Made by a program: the position numbers and the translations under genes. DNA of 64,000 bases, taken from contig NZ_KQ410726.1 in NCBI RefSeq assembly GCF_001262505.1, forward strand, positions 1 through 64,000, written 5' to 3'. This document shows positions 53,884-63,358 of this stretch, one piece after another (positions within the stretch are counted from its first letter, which is position 1; each line of letters starts with the position of its first letter). This DNA comes from Shinella sp. SUS2 (GTDB lineage: Bacteria > Pseudomonadota > Alphaproteobacteria > Rhizobiales > Rhizobiaceae). The notes below the pieces were generated by a model that ran no database searches, was not told the DNA's origin, and saw nothing but the letters and a program-made list of their open reading frames with translations.

Positions 53884-55785
53884 ATGCAAGCACATGCCGC
53901 TAGCGCTCCGCATTCCCGCAGCAGGGCGCGCACGCTGTTTCTCCTCGCCCTTGGTTCCGTCGGTGTCGTCTATGGCGACATCGGCACCAGCCCGCTCTAC
54001 GCCTTTCGCGAGGCGCTGCGTCCGGTCGCCGATGACGGTCTCGTGCGCGAGGAGGTCGTCGGCCTCATCTCGCTGATGATCTGGACGCTGACGATCATCG
54101 TCACATTGAAATACGTGCTCTTCCTGCTGCGTGCCGACAACCATGGCGAGGGCGGCACGCTCTCCCTGCTGGCGCTGCTCACCAAGACGGCGGGTGGCCA
54201 CGCCACCGTGCTCTTCTTCATGGGCGCTGCCGGTGCTGCGCTCTTCATCGGCGATGCGATGATCACGCCGGCGCTATCCGTCCTGTCGGCCGTCGAGGGC
54301 CTGAAGCTGGTGACGCCGACGCTCGGCGACTATGTGGTTCCGATCTCCGTCGTTATCCTCGTCCTGCTCTTTGCCGTACAGTCCTGGGGCACGGCGGCGG
54401 TGTCGAAGTTCTTCGGTCCCATCACCGCCCTCTGGTTCATCGTCATGGGCGTCGGCGGCATCAACCATATCAGCGACGACCTCGGCATCCTCGCCGCCTT
54501 CAACCCGTATTACGCCGTGCTGTTCATGTATAACGAAGGCTATGTCGGCCTCGTCGTTCTGGGCGCGGTCTTCCTGACGGTGACGGGCGCGGAAGCGCTT
54601 TACGCCGATCTCGGCCATTTCGGCCGCCGGCCGATCCAGTGGGCCTGGTTCTGTCTGGTCTTCCCCGCGCTGACGCTGAATTATCTCGGCCAGGGCGCTC
54701 TGGTGCTCGCCCATCCCGAGACGATCGCCAATCCGTTCTTCCTGATGTTCCCGAAATGGGCGCTGCTGCCGGTCGTCGTCCTTGCGACCTTCGCGACGAT
54801 CATCGCCAGCCAGGCCGTCATAACGGGGGCCTTCTCGCTGACGCGCCAGGCGATCCATCTCGGCTTCCTGCCGCGCATGGAGATCTTCCACACATCGGAA
54901 ACCCAGACCGGCCAGATCTACCTGCCGGGCGTCAATACGGTGCTGCTCTTCGGCGTCATGATGCTGGTCTTCATCTTCGGCTCCTCCGAAGCGCTGGCGA
55001 CCGCCTATGGCATTTCCGTCACCGGCGCGATGGTGGTGACGACCGTGCTCGCCTTCGAGTTCCTGCGCAAGCGCTGGCGCTGGTCGCTGCTGGCCACCGC
55101 CACCGTGCTGTTGCCGCTCTTCCTGCTCGAACTCACCTTCCTCGGCGCCAACCTGCTCAAGGTGCATGACGGCGGTTATGTGCCGGTCATGATCGCCGGC
55201 GTCGTCGTCGTCCTGATGTGGACCTGGACACGCGGCACGAAGATCCTGCGCGAAAAGACCCGGCGCATCGAGGTGCCGCTGCCGGCCTTCGTCAAGTCGG
55301 TGGAAAAGCAGAGCGCGCATGCCCCGGTGCAGGTCACCGGCACGGCAATCTTCCTCACCAGCGATCCGGATTTCGCCCCTGCCGCGCTCCTGCACAACAT
55401 CAAGCACAACCATGTCCTGCACGAGCGCAACTTCATCCTGACGATCAAGACCGCCAACACGCCGCGCGTCATTCCGGCAGAGCGATTCTCGGTCGAGAAG
55501 GTCTCCGAGCGCTTTTCGCGCATCGAGATGCATTTCGGCTTCATGGAAACGCAGAACGTTTCCCACGCCCTCGGCCTGATGCGCAAGGCGGGGCACAAGT
55601 TCGACATCATGTCGACCTCGTTCTATCTCGGCCGCCGCAAGCTGGTGCCCGATGCCGAATCGGGCATGCCCATGTGGCAAGACAGGCTCTTCATCGCGCT
55701 CGCCAACATCGCCACCGACCCTTCCGACTACTTCCGCCTGCCGACCAACCGCGTGGTCGAGCTCGGCTCGCATGTGGTGATCTGA
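53884..55785 (+). CDS. kup: Kup-family potassium uptake protein
   Basis: The 633-residue protein has the KUP/HAK/KT domain from the start ([21 protein letters not shown] signature, split as [29 protein letters not shown]) with about 12 transmembrane helices to residue 440, then a C-terminal cytoplasmic domain. It is a K+:H+ symporter for low-potassium or acid conditions. Rhizobia usually have more than one kup copy. It follows corA closely. Confidence 0.94.
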   Translation: MQAHAASAPHSRSRARTLFLLALGSVGVVYGDIGTSPLYAFREALRPVADDGLVREEVVGLISLMIWTLTIIVTLKYVLFLLRADNHGEGGTLSLLALLTKTAGGHATVLFFMGAAGAALFIGDAMITPALSVLSAVEGLKLVTPTLGDYVVPISVVILVLLFAVQSWGTAAVSKFFGPITALWFIVMGVGGINHISDDLGILAAFNPYYAVLFMYNEGYVGLVVLGAVFLTVTGAEALYADLGHFGRRPIQWAWFCLVFPALTLNYLGQGALVLAHPETIANPFFLMFPKWALLPVVVLATFATIIASQAVITGAFSLTRQAIHLGFLPRMEIFHTSETQTGQIYLPGVNTVLLFGVMMLVFIFGSSEALATAYGISVTGAMVVTTVLAFEFLRKRWRWSLLATATVLLPLFLLELTFLGANLLKVHDGGYVPVMIAGVVVVLMWTWTRGTKILREKTRRIEVPLPAFVKSVEKQSAHAPVQVTGTAIFLTSDPDFAPAALLHNIKHNHVLHERNFILTIKTANTPRVIPAERFSVEKVSERFSRIEMHFGFMETQNVSHALGLMRKAGHKFDIMSTSFYLGRRKLVPDAESGMPMWQDRLFIALANIATDPSDYFRLPTNRVVELGSHVVI

Positions 55786-55797
55786 CGAAAACGTGAA

Positions 55798-55859
55798 GGG
55801 GAGGCGGGCGCCTCCCCGAAAGCCGTTTATCAGCATTAACCAACCATCAAGGTTAATGC
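55798..55859 (+). terminator. two hairpins after kup
   Basis: A GC-rich stem of 8 bp (55798-55805 with 55810-55817) and an AT-rich 9-bp stem GCATTAACC/GGTTAATGC (55833-55841 with 55851-55859) follow the kup stop. Neither has a full T-tract. The second could also be a regulatory palindrome for the hydrolase gene downstream. Confidence 0.4.
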
Positions 55860-55992
55860 TTCATTTTACCCTGACAACGAGCCGCTTCGGGCCCGTGCTT
55901 CGGTGCGGCAGGGCTCCCATACAGTCAGTTTCGGGCAGGAGACACGCCACAGACAGGGGCGGCGCGCCTGCGCATGCGTGCGGAGTAAAAAG

Positions 55993-57183
55993 TTGCGTAA
56001 GCGTAGCATTCGTCATGCAGGGGCAGGCCGTTTCCTCGCCTATCTGAAGCGGGAATGGAAAATCCCCCTGGCCGTCGGCCTCGGCCTCGTCGCCACCTTT
56101 CCGACGCCCATCGCCCATACGGACCTTGCCACCTACCTCGCCGGCCTCAACCGCAAGGGCGGCAACCAGACCATGGTGCTCCCCCGTTCGCCCGCCGGTT
56201 CCGTCCATGAGATCGAGATCGACTTTGCCGACGCCATGACGACGGGCGGTGTCGAAAGCGGTGCCGGCGTCGAGCTTCCGGGCGGCGTGACGGCGGCGCT
56301 GCGCAGCGAGCACAAGGGTGCGGGCGGCATTCCCGACGAGGATCGCGTCAACCGCCGCGACAAGAAGGGCCGCATCATCGCCGTCCTGCCTGTCCTGCCG
56401 CCGAAGGGGTTCGCCGCCGGCTCCATCCTCGAGCGCACCAGTTTCCTGTTGTCCCCGGCCTTTGACAGCGGCCAGCGCATGGCGTTCGACAAGCCCAGGA
56501 TCAAGGGCAAGGAAATCGAGATCGCCACCGCCTTCTATAAAAAGGAGCCCGTGCGCAAGGACCCCGGCGTCTCGCCGATGATCGCGAGCCTCGTCACCAA
56601 CGACAAGGCCGACGTTCTCGCGACTGCCTATGCCCGCGTCGAGCCGGATTATGCCCGGGAATCGCCCTTCGATTCGATTCTCAAGCCGAAGAAGGAGCTT
56701 GGCCGCTTCGTGCCCGATATCTCGCCGGACGACCACGCCTGGGCCGCCACCCCGCTGCCGGCGGAAGTCTTCACCGCCAAGGAGCAGAAATGCCTGGCCG
56801 AGGGCATCTATTTCGAGGCGCGCGGCGAGGAGCTGAAGGGCCAGGCCGCCGTCGCGCAGGTCATCCTCAACCGCGTGCGCAATCCTGCCTATCCGAACAC
56901 GATCTGTGGCGTCGTCTACCAGAACGAAAACTGGCGCAACCGCTGCCAGTTCTCCTTCGCCTGCGACCGCATTCCCGACCTGATCCTCTCGCCCTGGCAC
57001 TGGAAGACCGCCAAGGAGATCGCTATGGCGGTCACCGCGGGAAAGATCTGGTTTGATGACGTGGGCTCTTCCACCCACTACCACGCGACCTATGTGAAGC
57101 CGCCGTGGGGCCGCACGATGAAGCGGGTGGCCAAGATCGGCAAGCACATCTTCTACCGCACCTATGGCGGCGGCTGGAGCTGA
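55993..57183 (+). CDS. cell wall hydrolase, SleB type (Hydrolase_2)
   Basis: The 396-residue protein has an N-terminal signal-anchor (IPLAVGLGLVATFPTPI), a long linker, and a C-terminal SleB/Hydrolase_2 domain (about 255-395; CLAEGIYFEARGEELKGQAA with the catalytic Glu, VILNRVRNPAYPNTICGVVYQ, THYHATYV). It cleaves peptidoglycan as a lytic transglycosylase or amidase type. TTG 55993 is chosen as start because GGAG lies seven bases upstream; an ATG at 55903 would add 30 residues of poor composition. It lies just before the ATP synthase operon but with a promoter between. Confidence 0.86.
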   Translation: MRKRSIRHAGAGRFLAYLKREWKIPLAVGLGLVATFPTPIAHTDLATYLAGLNRKGGNQTMVLPRSPAGSVHEIEIDFADAMTTGGVESGAGVELPGGVTAALRSEHKGAGGIPDEDRVNRRDKKGRIIAVLPVLPPKGFAAGSILERTSFLLSPAFDSGQRMAFDKPRIKGKEIEIATAFYKKEPVRKDPGVSPMIASLVTNDKADVLATAYARVEPDYARESPFDSILKPKKELGRFVPDISPDDHAWAATPLPAEVFTAKEQKCLAEGIYFEARGEELKGQAAVAQVILNRVRNPAYPNTICGVVYQNENWRNRCQFSFACDRIPDLILSPWHWKTAKEIAMAVTAGKIWFDDVGSSTHYHATYVKPPWGRTMKRVAKIGKHIFYRTYGGGWS

Positions 57184-57314
57184 GGGCGGCGTGTGGTGAG
57201 TCCGTGCCACAGCCTTCGCGATTCCCGGGGCGATCGGTCACACCTGATGTGCGATTCCGGCTAATCTATTGATTTTCCTCAAAATATTTGCTGTTGCGCA
57301 AAGCTTCGCCATGC

Positions 57315-57343
57315 CTTGACTATACTGGCACCTAAAACTATGT
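57315..57343 (+). promoter_or_regulatory. promoter of the atp F0 operon
   Basis: CTTGAC (57315-57320), 17 bases, then CTATGT (57338-57343), one mismatch from the rhizobial consensus CTTGAC-N17-CTATAT. It lies about 100 bases before atpI. The start point would be near 57350. Confidence 0.8.
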
Positions 57344-57443
57344 TGCGGCCGACTTCGAAAGGGGTCGGATATGGCTTGAATCCTAGCCTGCAATATGTCC
57401 GCAATGGGGCGAAAGCCCCGCGGAAGGGTATGAGGAACGCGCC

Positions 57444-57839
57444 ATGGCCGACGATCAAAAGACAAGTCTGGAAGACCGGCTGAAGCGCCTGGACGCGGAA
57501 CTCGCGGAACGGCGCAAGGATGACGGGGCGGAAGCAGCCGCCGAGGCACGGGCATCGGAGAGCCGCAAGGGCTATGCGGTGGCTATGAAGCTCTCGAGCG
57601 AGTTCGTCGCTGCCGTCATCGTCGGGGCGCTTCTGGGCTATCTTTTGGACCATTTTGCGGGTACAGGGCCGTGGGGGATGATCGTACTCCTGCTCCTCGG
57701 TTTCTGTGCCGGCGTTCTGAACGTCATGCGCGCGGCTGGCATGGTGGCGGCGCCCCATCCGGTCGACAGGCTGGCGGGGCGAGAGCCCGGCAAGGCCGGC
57801 AGCGGACGGGACGAGAAAGACACGAAGGACGGCGCCTGA
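57444..57839 (+). CDS. atpI: ATP synthase protein I
   Basis: The 131-residue protein has a charged N-terminus with a coiled-coil-like stretch and two transmembrane helices ([38 protein letters not shown]). It assists assembly of the c-ring and is the first gene of the alphaproteobacterial F0 operon. GAGGAA lies upstream of the ATG. Confidence 0.92.
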   Translation: MADDQKTSLEDRLKRLDAELAERRKDDGAEAAAEARASESRKGYAVAMKLSSEFVAAVIVGALLGYLLDHFAGTGPWGMIVLLLLGFCAGVLNVMRAAGMVAAPHPVDRLAGREPGKAGSGRDEKDTKDGA

Positions 57840-57900
57840 CGGCGTTGTCCCATTCACGGGTGACTTCCGCTGCAAGGCGGGCAAGCGAGAGAGATACACG

Positions 57901-58653
57901 GTGGCAAACGATCCGACCCATCAGTTCCTGGTCAACAAGATTGTTCCGATCGAAATCGGCGGTATCGATTTCTCGTTCACCAACGCTTCGCTGTTCATGG
58001 TCGCCACCGTCGCGGCCGCTGTGGGCTTCCTCTATTTCACGACCGGTCAGCGCGGCCTCGTTCCGAGCCGCATGCAGTCCGTCTCGGAAATGTCCTACGA
58101 GTTCATCGCCTCGATGCTCCGCGAAGGGGCGGGCAGCCACGGGATGAAGTTCTTCCCGCTGGTCTTCTCGCTTTTCATGTTCGTGCTGACGGCGAACCTG
58201 CTCGGCATGGTTCCCTACTTCTTCACGGTCACCAGCCAGATCATCGTCACCTTCGCCCTTGCCATCCTGGTCATCGGCACCGTGGTGGTTTACGGCTTTT
58301 ACAAGCATGGCTTCGGCTTCCTGAAGCTCTTCGTGCCGTCGGGCGTTCCCGGCGCGCTGCTGCCGCTGGTCGTCTCGATCGAGGTCATCTCGTTCCTCTC
58401 GCGTCCGATCAGCCTCTCGATCCGTCTCTTCGCCAACATGCTGGCGGGTCACATCACGCTGAAGGTCTTCGCCGGCTTCGTCACCTCGCTCGGCGCGCTC
58501 GGCGCCGTCGGTGTCGCCGGTGCGATCCTGCCTCTTCTCATGACCGTCGCCCTGACCGGTCTCGAATTCCTCGTGTCGTTCCTGCAGGCCTACGTCTTCG
58601 CAGTTCTGACATGCATGTACCTCAACGATGCCGTGCATCCGGGTGGTCACTAA
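57901..58653 (+). CDS. atpB: ATP synthase F0 subunit a
   Basis: The 250-residue membrane protein has five to six helices. The essential Arg of the proton path lies in [14 protein letters not shown], and the last helix carries LQAYVFAVL. It forms the stator half-channels facing the c-ring. GTG is the start. It is followed by atpE after 66 bases. Confidence 0.95.
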   Translation: MANDPTHQFLVNKIVPIEIGGIDFSFTNASLFMVATVAAAVGFLYFTTGQRGLVPSRMQSVSEMSYEFIASMLREGAGSHGMKFFPLVFSLFMFVLTANLLGMVPYFFTVTSQIIVTFALAILVIGTVVVYGFYKHGFGFLKLFVPSGVPGALLPLVVSIEVISFLSRPISLSIRLFANMLAGHITLKVFAGFVTSLGALGAVGVAGAILPLLMTVALTGLEFLVSFLQAYVFAVLTCMYLNDAVHPGGH

Positions 58654-58719
58654 GGAAACAGTCGTCGGCGCCTTCGGGCGTCGCTCATAAGCCGCAACAA
58701 CCCATTCAAGGAGTTCAAC

Positions 58720-58947
58720 ATGGAAGCGGAAGCAGCAAAGTTCATCGGCGCAGGTCTTGCCACGTTCGGTCTCGCCGGCACGGCTCTCGGCCTCGGCAAC
58801 ATCTTCGGCAACTACCTGGCCGGCGCTCTTCGCAATCCGTCTGCTGCTGACAGCCAGTTCGGCCGTCTCGTATTCGGCTTCGCCGTTACGGAAGCTCTGG
58901 GCATCTTCTCGCTGCTCATCGCTCTCCTCCTCCTCTTCGCCGTCTGA
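58720..58947 (+). CDS. atpE: ATP synthase F0 subunit c
   Basis: The 75-residue hairpin of two helices has the proton-carrying Glu58 in [10 protein letters not shown] and the polar loop ALRNPSA between helices. It forms the rotor ring. The Gly-rich first helix ([14 protein letters not shown]) is as expected for H+-driven enzymes; no sodium-binding set is seen. Confidence 0.96.
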   Translation: MEAEAAKFIGAGLATFGLAGTALGLGNIFGNYLAGALRNPSAADSQFGRLVFGFAVTEALGIFSLLIALLLLFAV

Positions 58948-59034
58948 TATCGGCCGAGGACTGGACCATGGCCTTCGGGCCGTGGTCCATCGTACGTTCC
59001 GTACAAGATCTGAGAGTGCCCCCTGGAGGTGAGC

Positions 59035-59688
59035 ATGTCCGTGACCCCGGCATCGGCCGAGTCCGCCCCTTTCGAAATCGCCCAGGTGGAAACCCCTGCG
59101 ACGTCGCATGAGACCCCTGCGGATGCGCATGCGGCTCAGCCGGCAGGCGAAGTCAACACCGAAACGGGTGTTGCCCATGGTGAAGAAGCCGGTTCCGGCG
59201 TTTTCCCGCCTTTCGACCAGACCACGTTCGCATCGCAGCTCCTGTGGCTGGCGATTACCTTTGGTCTGTTCTACCTTCTCATGTCGAAGGTCGTCATTCC
59301 GCGCATCGGCTCGATCCTCGAGACGCGTCATGACCGTATCGCGCAGGATCTCGACGAGGCCTCGCGCCTGAAGGCGGAAGCCGACGCCGCGATTGCTTCC
59401 TACGAGCAGGACCTTGCCAGCGCCCGCACCAAGGGCAATGCGATCGCCTCGACCGCCCGCGAAGAAGCCAAGGCCAAGGCCGACGCCGAGCGCGCCAAGA
59501 TCGAAGCCTCGCTGCAGGAAAAGATTGCCGGTGCCGAGACCCGTATCGCCGAGATCAAGGCCAAGGCCCTCGCCGATGTCGGCTCGATCGCCGAGGACAC
59601 CACGGCAGCCCTCGTCGAGCAGCTGCTCGGTGCCAAGGCCACCAAAGCCGAGATCGCTTCCGCCGTGAAGACGGCAGCGGGCGAATAA
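59035..59688 (+). CDS. ATP synthase F0 subunit b' (second b-type subunit)
   Basis: The 217-residue protein has an Ala/Glu-rich N-terminal extension of about 60 residues, one transmembrane helix ([20 protein letters not shown]) and a long Ala/Lys/Glu coiled coil. Phototrophic and alphaproteobacterial F-ATPases use a b/b' heterodimer as the outer stalk, and this is the b' copy upstream of atpF. GGAGGTGA precedes ATG 59035. The N-terminal extension is longer than in most b subunits. Confidence 0.92.
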   Translation: MSVTPASAESAPFEIAQVETPATSHETPADAHAAQPAGEVNTETGVAHGEEAGSGVFPPFDQTTFASQLLWLAITFGLFYLLMSKVVIPRIGSILETRHDRIAQDLDEASRLKAEADAAIASYEQDLASARTKGNAIASTAREEAKAKADAERAKIEASLQEKIAGAETRIAEIKAKALADVGSIAEDTTAALVEQLLGAKATKAEIASAVKTAAGE

Positions 59689-59698
59689 GGAGGACATC

Positions 59699-60184
59699 AT
59701 GGCATTCGACGCAACATTTTATGCCTTTGTCGGCCTCCTTCTGTTCCTTGCCCTCATCGCCTACCTCAAGGTTCCCGGCATGATGGCAAAGGGTCTCGAC
59801 GCCCGCGCCGAGAAGATCCAGAACGAGCTGGCGGAAGCCAAGCGTCTTCGCGAGGAGGCCCAGCACCTGCTCGCCGAATACCAGCGCAAGCGTAAGGATG
59901 CCGAGGCGGAAGCCGCAAGCATCGTTGCCGCCGCTGAACGCGAGGCAAGCGCCCTGACGGCCGACGCCAAGCAGAAGACCGAGGAATACGTCGCCCGTCG
60001 CACGACGCTGTCCGAGCAGAAGATCCGCCAGGCCGAAGCCGACGCGATCAATGCCGTGCGCGCCGCCGCCGTCGACCTCGCCGTCGCCGCCGCCGAAAAG
60101 GTGATCGCTGCCAAGGCTGATGCCACGACCGGCAAGGCGCTCTTCGACAACGCCATCAGCGAAGTCAAGACCCGCCTCAACTGA
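59699..60184 (+). CDS. atpF: ATP synthase F0 subunit b
   Basis: The 161-residue protein has a short N-terminus, one transmembrane helix (FYAFVGLLLFLALIAYLKV) and a charged coiled coil. It pairs with b' in the peripheral stalk. GGAGG precedes the ATG, 10 bases after the b' stop. Last gene of the F0 operon; the F1 genes (atpHAGDC) are not in the window, as usual in Rhizobiales. Confidence 0.94.
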   Translation: MAFDATFYAFVGLLLFLALIAYLKVPGMMAKGLDARAEKIQNELAEAKRLREEAQHLLAEYQRKRKDAEAEAASIVAAAEREASALTADAKQKTEEYVARRTTLSEQKIRQAEADAINAVRAAAVDLAVAAAEKVIAAKADATTGKALFDNAISEVKTRLN

Positions 60185-60205
60185 GGCTGCCGGACGACCA
60201 ATTTC

Positions 60206-60234
60206 AAAAAAGGCCGGAGCGATCCGGCCTTTTT
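60206..60234. terminator. bidirectional Rho-independent terminator
   Basis: A stem AAGGCCGGA/TCCGGCCTT with a four-base loop (60210-60218 with 60223-60231) is flanked by A5 on the left and T5 on the right. It ends atpF on the plus strand and the EamA gene on the minus strand. Confidence 0.9.
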
Positions 60235-60259
60235 CTTTGCCTGAAGACCCCGGCGGATA

Positions 60260-61144
60260 TCATTGCGCCGCTATGACGGCGCGTCTCTGGCGCCACGACT
60301 TCGCCAGCACATCCAGCACCACCGCCCCCATGACCAGCCCGCCGCCGATGAAGGTCGCCGGCAGCGGGCGTTCCCCGAAGGCAAGCCACACCCAGAGCGG
60401 GGCGAGCGGATTTTCCATGCTGCCGATGAGGGCCGAGCGGGTGGCCGAGATCAACCGCGTTCCGATTGTCATCAGCAAAAGGCCAAGGCCGAACTGTACG
60501 GTGCCGAAGAGCACGAGATCCGGCATGTCCGCCAGGGGAACCTGCAACGGCCGGGAGAAGGGTAGGGCGATGGCCGCGCAGAGAAACGCCGAGAGCGCGG
60601 CGGCCGGCAGCATGGAGACATGCCGGTTCTGGCGGATGAGCACCATCATCGCCGCATAGGCGAGGGCCTTCACCGTTGCGGAGGCATAACCCACGCGATG
60701 GCCGCCGGAGGCGCCCGGATCGACGATGATGACCACGCCGATGAGCGCGACGATGCTGGCGCCCCATGTCGCCCAGTCCTCCCGCTCGCCGGTGGCAAGC
60801 AGGGCGAGAATGGCGGTCATGAACGTGATCGCCGCATGGATCGTCATGACATCGGCGACCGGCGCGAGGCGCAGGGCATTGATGAAGCAGATCGTCGCAA
60901 GGGTGGAGAGCAGTGTCACCCACAGGCCGGGCAGCCCCATGGCGCGGATGGCGGCCCACCCCTCGTGCCGATGGCGCCAGGCGAGGAAGGCGGCGATGAA
61001 GAGCCCGCCGAAAAGGCCGCGCCAGAACAGGATCGTCCAGACGTCGAATGTGATCAGCCGGGTAAAGTAGCCCGACAGGCTGTAGGCCACCGCCGATCCG
61101 ACGATCAGGACCGTGCCCAGCCAGGTGTTTTGTTCGTCGCGCAT
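60260..61144 (-). CDS. EamA/DMT-superfamily transporter
   Basis: The 294-residue protein has ten predicted transmembrane helices in two EamA repeats (GTVLIVGSAVAYSLSGYFTR at the start of the first; ALAYAAMMVLIRQNRH in the second). Such drug/metabolite transporters export small solutes; the substrate cannot be told. ATG 61144 is the start; the frame is open far upstream but inside the divergent WYL gene. It is divergent from that regulator across 78 bases. Confidence 0.88.
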   Translation of the reverse strand: MRDEQNTWLGTVLIVGSAVAYSLSGYFTRLITFDVWTILFWRGLFGGLFIAAFLAWRHRHEGWAAIRAMGLPGLWVTLLSTLATICFINALRLAPVADVMTIHAAITFMTAILALLATGEREDWATWGASIVALIGVVIIVDPGASGGHRVGYASATVKALAYAAMMVLIRQNRHVSMLPAAALSAFLCAAIALPFSRPLQVPLADMPDLVLFGTVQFGLGLLLMTIGTRLISATRSALIGSMENPLAPLWVWLAFGERPLPATFIGGGLVMGAVVLDVLAKSWRQRRAVIAAQ

Positions 61145-61222
61145 AACGCCCTCCCTTGTCTCGGGATGTCTATAGGCCCATGCTGCTGACAGCGTTTTGT
61201 CAGTGGTGTTCGGGAGTTTCGC

Positions 61223-61909
61223 ATGCGCCGCGCCGATCGCCTGTTCGACATCATCCAGACGCTGCGCGGCCGCGCCAAGCCGATGACGGCGGCGGCGCTG
61301 GCGGAGCGGCTGGAGGTGACGGCCCGCACCATCTATCGCGACATAGCCACCCTTCAGGCCCGGCGCGTGCCGATCGAGGGCGCGCCGGGGCTCGGTTATG
61401 TGCTGCGCAAGGGGTTCGACCTGCCACCCCTGATGTTCACGATGGAGGAGGTGGAGGCCATCTCCATCGGCGCGCACCTCGTTCACCGCATTCGGGATCC
61501 CAAGTTGCAGGATGCGGCGGAAAGCGTGCTGAGCAAGCTCCAGCACGCCATTCCGGCGGAACTCTGTGCGCAGTTGCAGGCCCCGCGCTTTCTGGTCTCC
61601 GAAGGCGACACCGTGCGCCCCGAGGGCATCGCTCTGCTCGACGTGCGCAACGCCATTCGTGCCTGCCGGAAGATCCGCATCACCTATCGCGACGAACAGG
61701 ATCGCCGCACGCAGCGGACGATCTGGCCGATCGCCACGGTCTATTATGTCGATGTCACGCTGATTGCGGCCTGGTGCGAATTGCGCGGAGACTTCCGGCA
61801 TTTCCGGGCCGAACGCATCGTCAGGTCCACGGTGCTCGAGGCGACGTTTGCCGTGGACAGCCGTCAGATCATGGCGGAGTGGATGGCAAAACGGGCCATG
61901 CCGTCGTGA
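61223..61909 (+). CDS. YafY-type regulator: HTH_11 and WYL domain
   Basis: The 228-residue protein has an N-terminal DeoR-like HTH (MRRADRLFDIIQTLRG; LAERLEVTARTIYRDIATLQ) and a WYL domain (about 130-210, RKIRITYRDEQDRRTQRTIWP; WCELRGDFRHFRAERI). WYL domains bind nucleotide or nucleic acid ligands. It likely controls the divergent EamA gene. The WYL tripeptide itself is replaced by AWC, common in this YafY branch. Confidence 0.88.
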   Translation: MRRADRLFDIIQTLRGRAKPMTAAALAERLEVTARTIYRDIATLQARRVPIEGAPGLGYVLRKGFDLPPLMFTMEEVEAISIGAHLVHRIRDPKLQDAAESVLSKLQHAIPAELCAQLQAPRFLVSEGDTVRPEGIALLDVRNAIRACRKIRITYRDEQDRRTQRTIWPIATVYYVDVTLIAAWCELRGDFRHFRAERIVRSTVLEATFAVDSRQIMAEWMAKRAMPS

Positions 61910-61943
61910 GACGGGTGGCGCCTATCGATCGCCGAAGCGCCGC

Positions 61944-62567
61944 TCACGGACCGGCGTGCTGTATCTCAAGAACGTCACGCTCGGTGAGGATGCGGTCGAT
62001 CAGGCCCCAGTCCTGCGCCTCCTCGGCTGTCATGAACCGGTCGCGATCCATAGCCAGTTCGAATTCCTCGTAGCTGCGCCCGCAATGGCGGGCATAAAGC
62101 CGCGTCATGCGCTGCTTGGTCTTCAGGATCTCCTCGGCATGGATGAGCATGTCGGAGGCCTGACCCTGGAATCCGCCGGAGGGCTGGTGGACGAGGATGC
62201 TGGCATTGGGCAGGGCGGCCCGCATGCCGGGGGTGCCGGCCATAAGCAGGAACGAGCCCATCGAGCGGGCCGTGCCCATGCAGAGCGTGTGAACGGGCGC
62301 GCGGATGTAGCGCATGGTGTCGTACATCGCAAAGCCGCTGGTCACCATGCCGCCGGGCGAATTGATGTAGAGCTGGATCGGTTTCTGCGGGTTCTCGGCC
62401 TCCAGGAACAGCAGCTGTGCACAGACGAGTGCGGACACAGTGTCGTTCACCTCGCCGTTGAGGAAGATGATCCTCTCGCGCAGAAGGCGGGAATAGATGT
62501 CGAAGGAGCGTTCTCCCCGGCTGGACTGTTCGACGACCATAGGGACGAGTTGCATCGTTTCGCGCAT
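61944..62567 (-). CDS. clpP: ATP-dependent Clp protease proteolytic subunit (ClpP paralogue)
   Basis: The 207-residue protein is a full ClpP with the catalytic triad Ser102 (ARSMGSF), His127 (LVHQPSGG) and Asp176 (MDRDRFM). The N-terminal extension is short. Its context (no clpX or lon beside it, but near an ArsR/SRPBCC pair) indicates an additional paralogue rather than the main clpP-clpX-lon locus; rhizobia usually have two or three. It works with a ClpX or ClpA ATPase. Confidence 0.93.
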   Translation of the reverse strand: MRETMQLVPMVVEQSSRGERSFDIYSRLLRERIIFLNGEVNDTVSALVCAQLLFLEAENPQKPIQLYINSPGGMVTSGFAMYDTMRYIRAPVHTLCMGTARSMGSFLLMAGTPGMRAALPNASILVHQPSGGFQGQASDMLIHAEEILKTKQRMTRLYARHCGRSYEEFELAMDRDRFMTAEEAQDWGLIDRILTERDVLEIQHAGP

Positions 62568-62610
62568 GGGCGAACTCCTGTCTTCCGGATTGTTTCGGGG
62601 AGGGGGTAGG

Positions 62611-62970
62611 TCAGGCGGCGCGCATCAGCGTGCGCCCGTTGTCGTTGCCATTGTCGTTGAGGGGCCGCGGCGCGACGCGCGCGTCCGCAAGGCCGTGGAC
62701 GATCCGGAGCGTGGTGCCGCCCTGTTCATTCGGGCGTAGCTGGAACGCCACGACGCTTTCGAGATGGGGCGGTTCCCGGTCCCGCATCCTGAAGCGGATT
62801 TCCTCGCCGGGCGCCGCCAGGATCGGCTCGGCATCGGTAAGCGCGCCGTCGGGCAGCCACCGCTCGCGGAAGGCCGGAATGCTGATCGCCCGCCACACTT
62901 TTTCGGTCGGTGCGTCGAGGTCGTATTCGAGCACGAGATCCGTTGCCTGCCCGGCCTGCCTGTCGCTCAT
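62611..62970 (-). CDS. SRPBCC/AHSA1-family protein
   Basis: The 119-residue protein has the AHSA1 pattern [27 protein letters not shown] and a C-terminal amphipathic part. It is shorter than most AHSA1 proteins. Its ATG overlaps the stop of the upstream ArsR regulator (ATGA), an arrangement found across bacteria where SRPBCC proteins follow ArsR regulators. Ligand unknown. Confidence 0.87.
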   Translation of the reverse strand: MSDRQAGQATDLVLEYDLDAPTEKVWRAISIPAFRERWLPDGALTDAEPILAAPGEEIRFRMRDREPPHLESVVAFQLRPNEQGGTTLRIVHGLADARVAPRPLNDNGNDNGRTLMRAA

Positions 62971-63281
62971 TGGTCCATGTCCTTCAGCAAATCCTTGAGG
63001 GCGTCGATCCGTGCCGGCCAGTAGGCCCGGTACCTCGCGAGCCATCCGGCGATGAGCGCAAGCCCGTCCGGATCGACCTCGTAGTTGATGAAACGCCCCT
63101 GCCGCTCCTCGCGCACCAGCCCTGCATTGCGCAGCGCCGCCAGATGCTGGGACATGGCGGGTTGGCTGATCTCCATGCCTTCGCGCAGGGCGCTGGCATT
63201 CATGGCGCCGTCCGCCAGCTTCTCGAAGATCGTGCGGCGCGTAGGATCGGCAAGGGCCTTGAATATCTCGTTCTCGATCAT
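62967..63281 (-). CDS. ArsR-family transcriptional regulator
   Basis: The 104-residue winged HTH protein (FKALADPTRRTIFEKLADG; EISQPAMSQHLAALRNAGLV; REERQGRFINYEVD) lacks the CxC metal-binding motif, so it is of the non-metal type that pairs with SRPBCC proteins. It is the first gene of that pair. The upstream region toward rnhB is short (77 bases). Confidence 0.9.
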   Translation of the reverse strand: MIENEIFKALADPTRRTIFEKLADGAMNASALREGMEISQPAMSQHLAALRNAGLVREERQGRFINYEVDPDGLALIAGWLARYRAYWPARIDALKDLLKDMDQ

Positions 63282-63358
63282 GAGAATGAGATAAGCATAG
63301 ACTTATCTGATTTGCAATGGCCCTTCATGCCGGCAGGAGCGGCTGGTTTTCGCCGGGT

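Noticed and set aside
60260..61801. 513-residue version of the EamA transporter
   Set aside because: The part above 61144 lies antisense inside the WYL regulator; the family length is about 290-300 residues.
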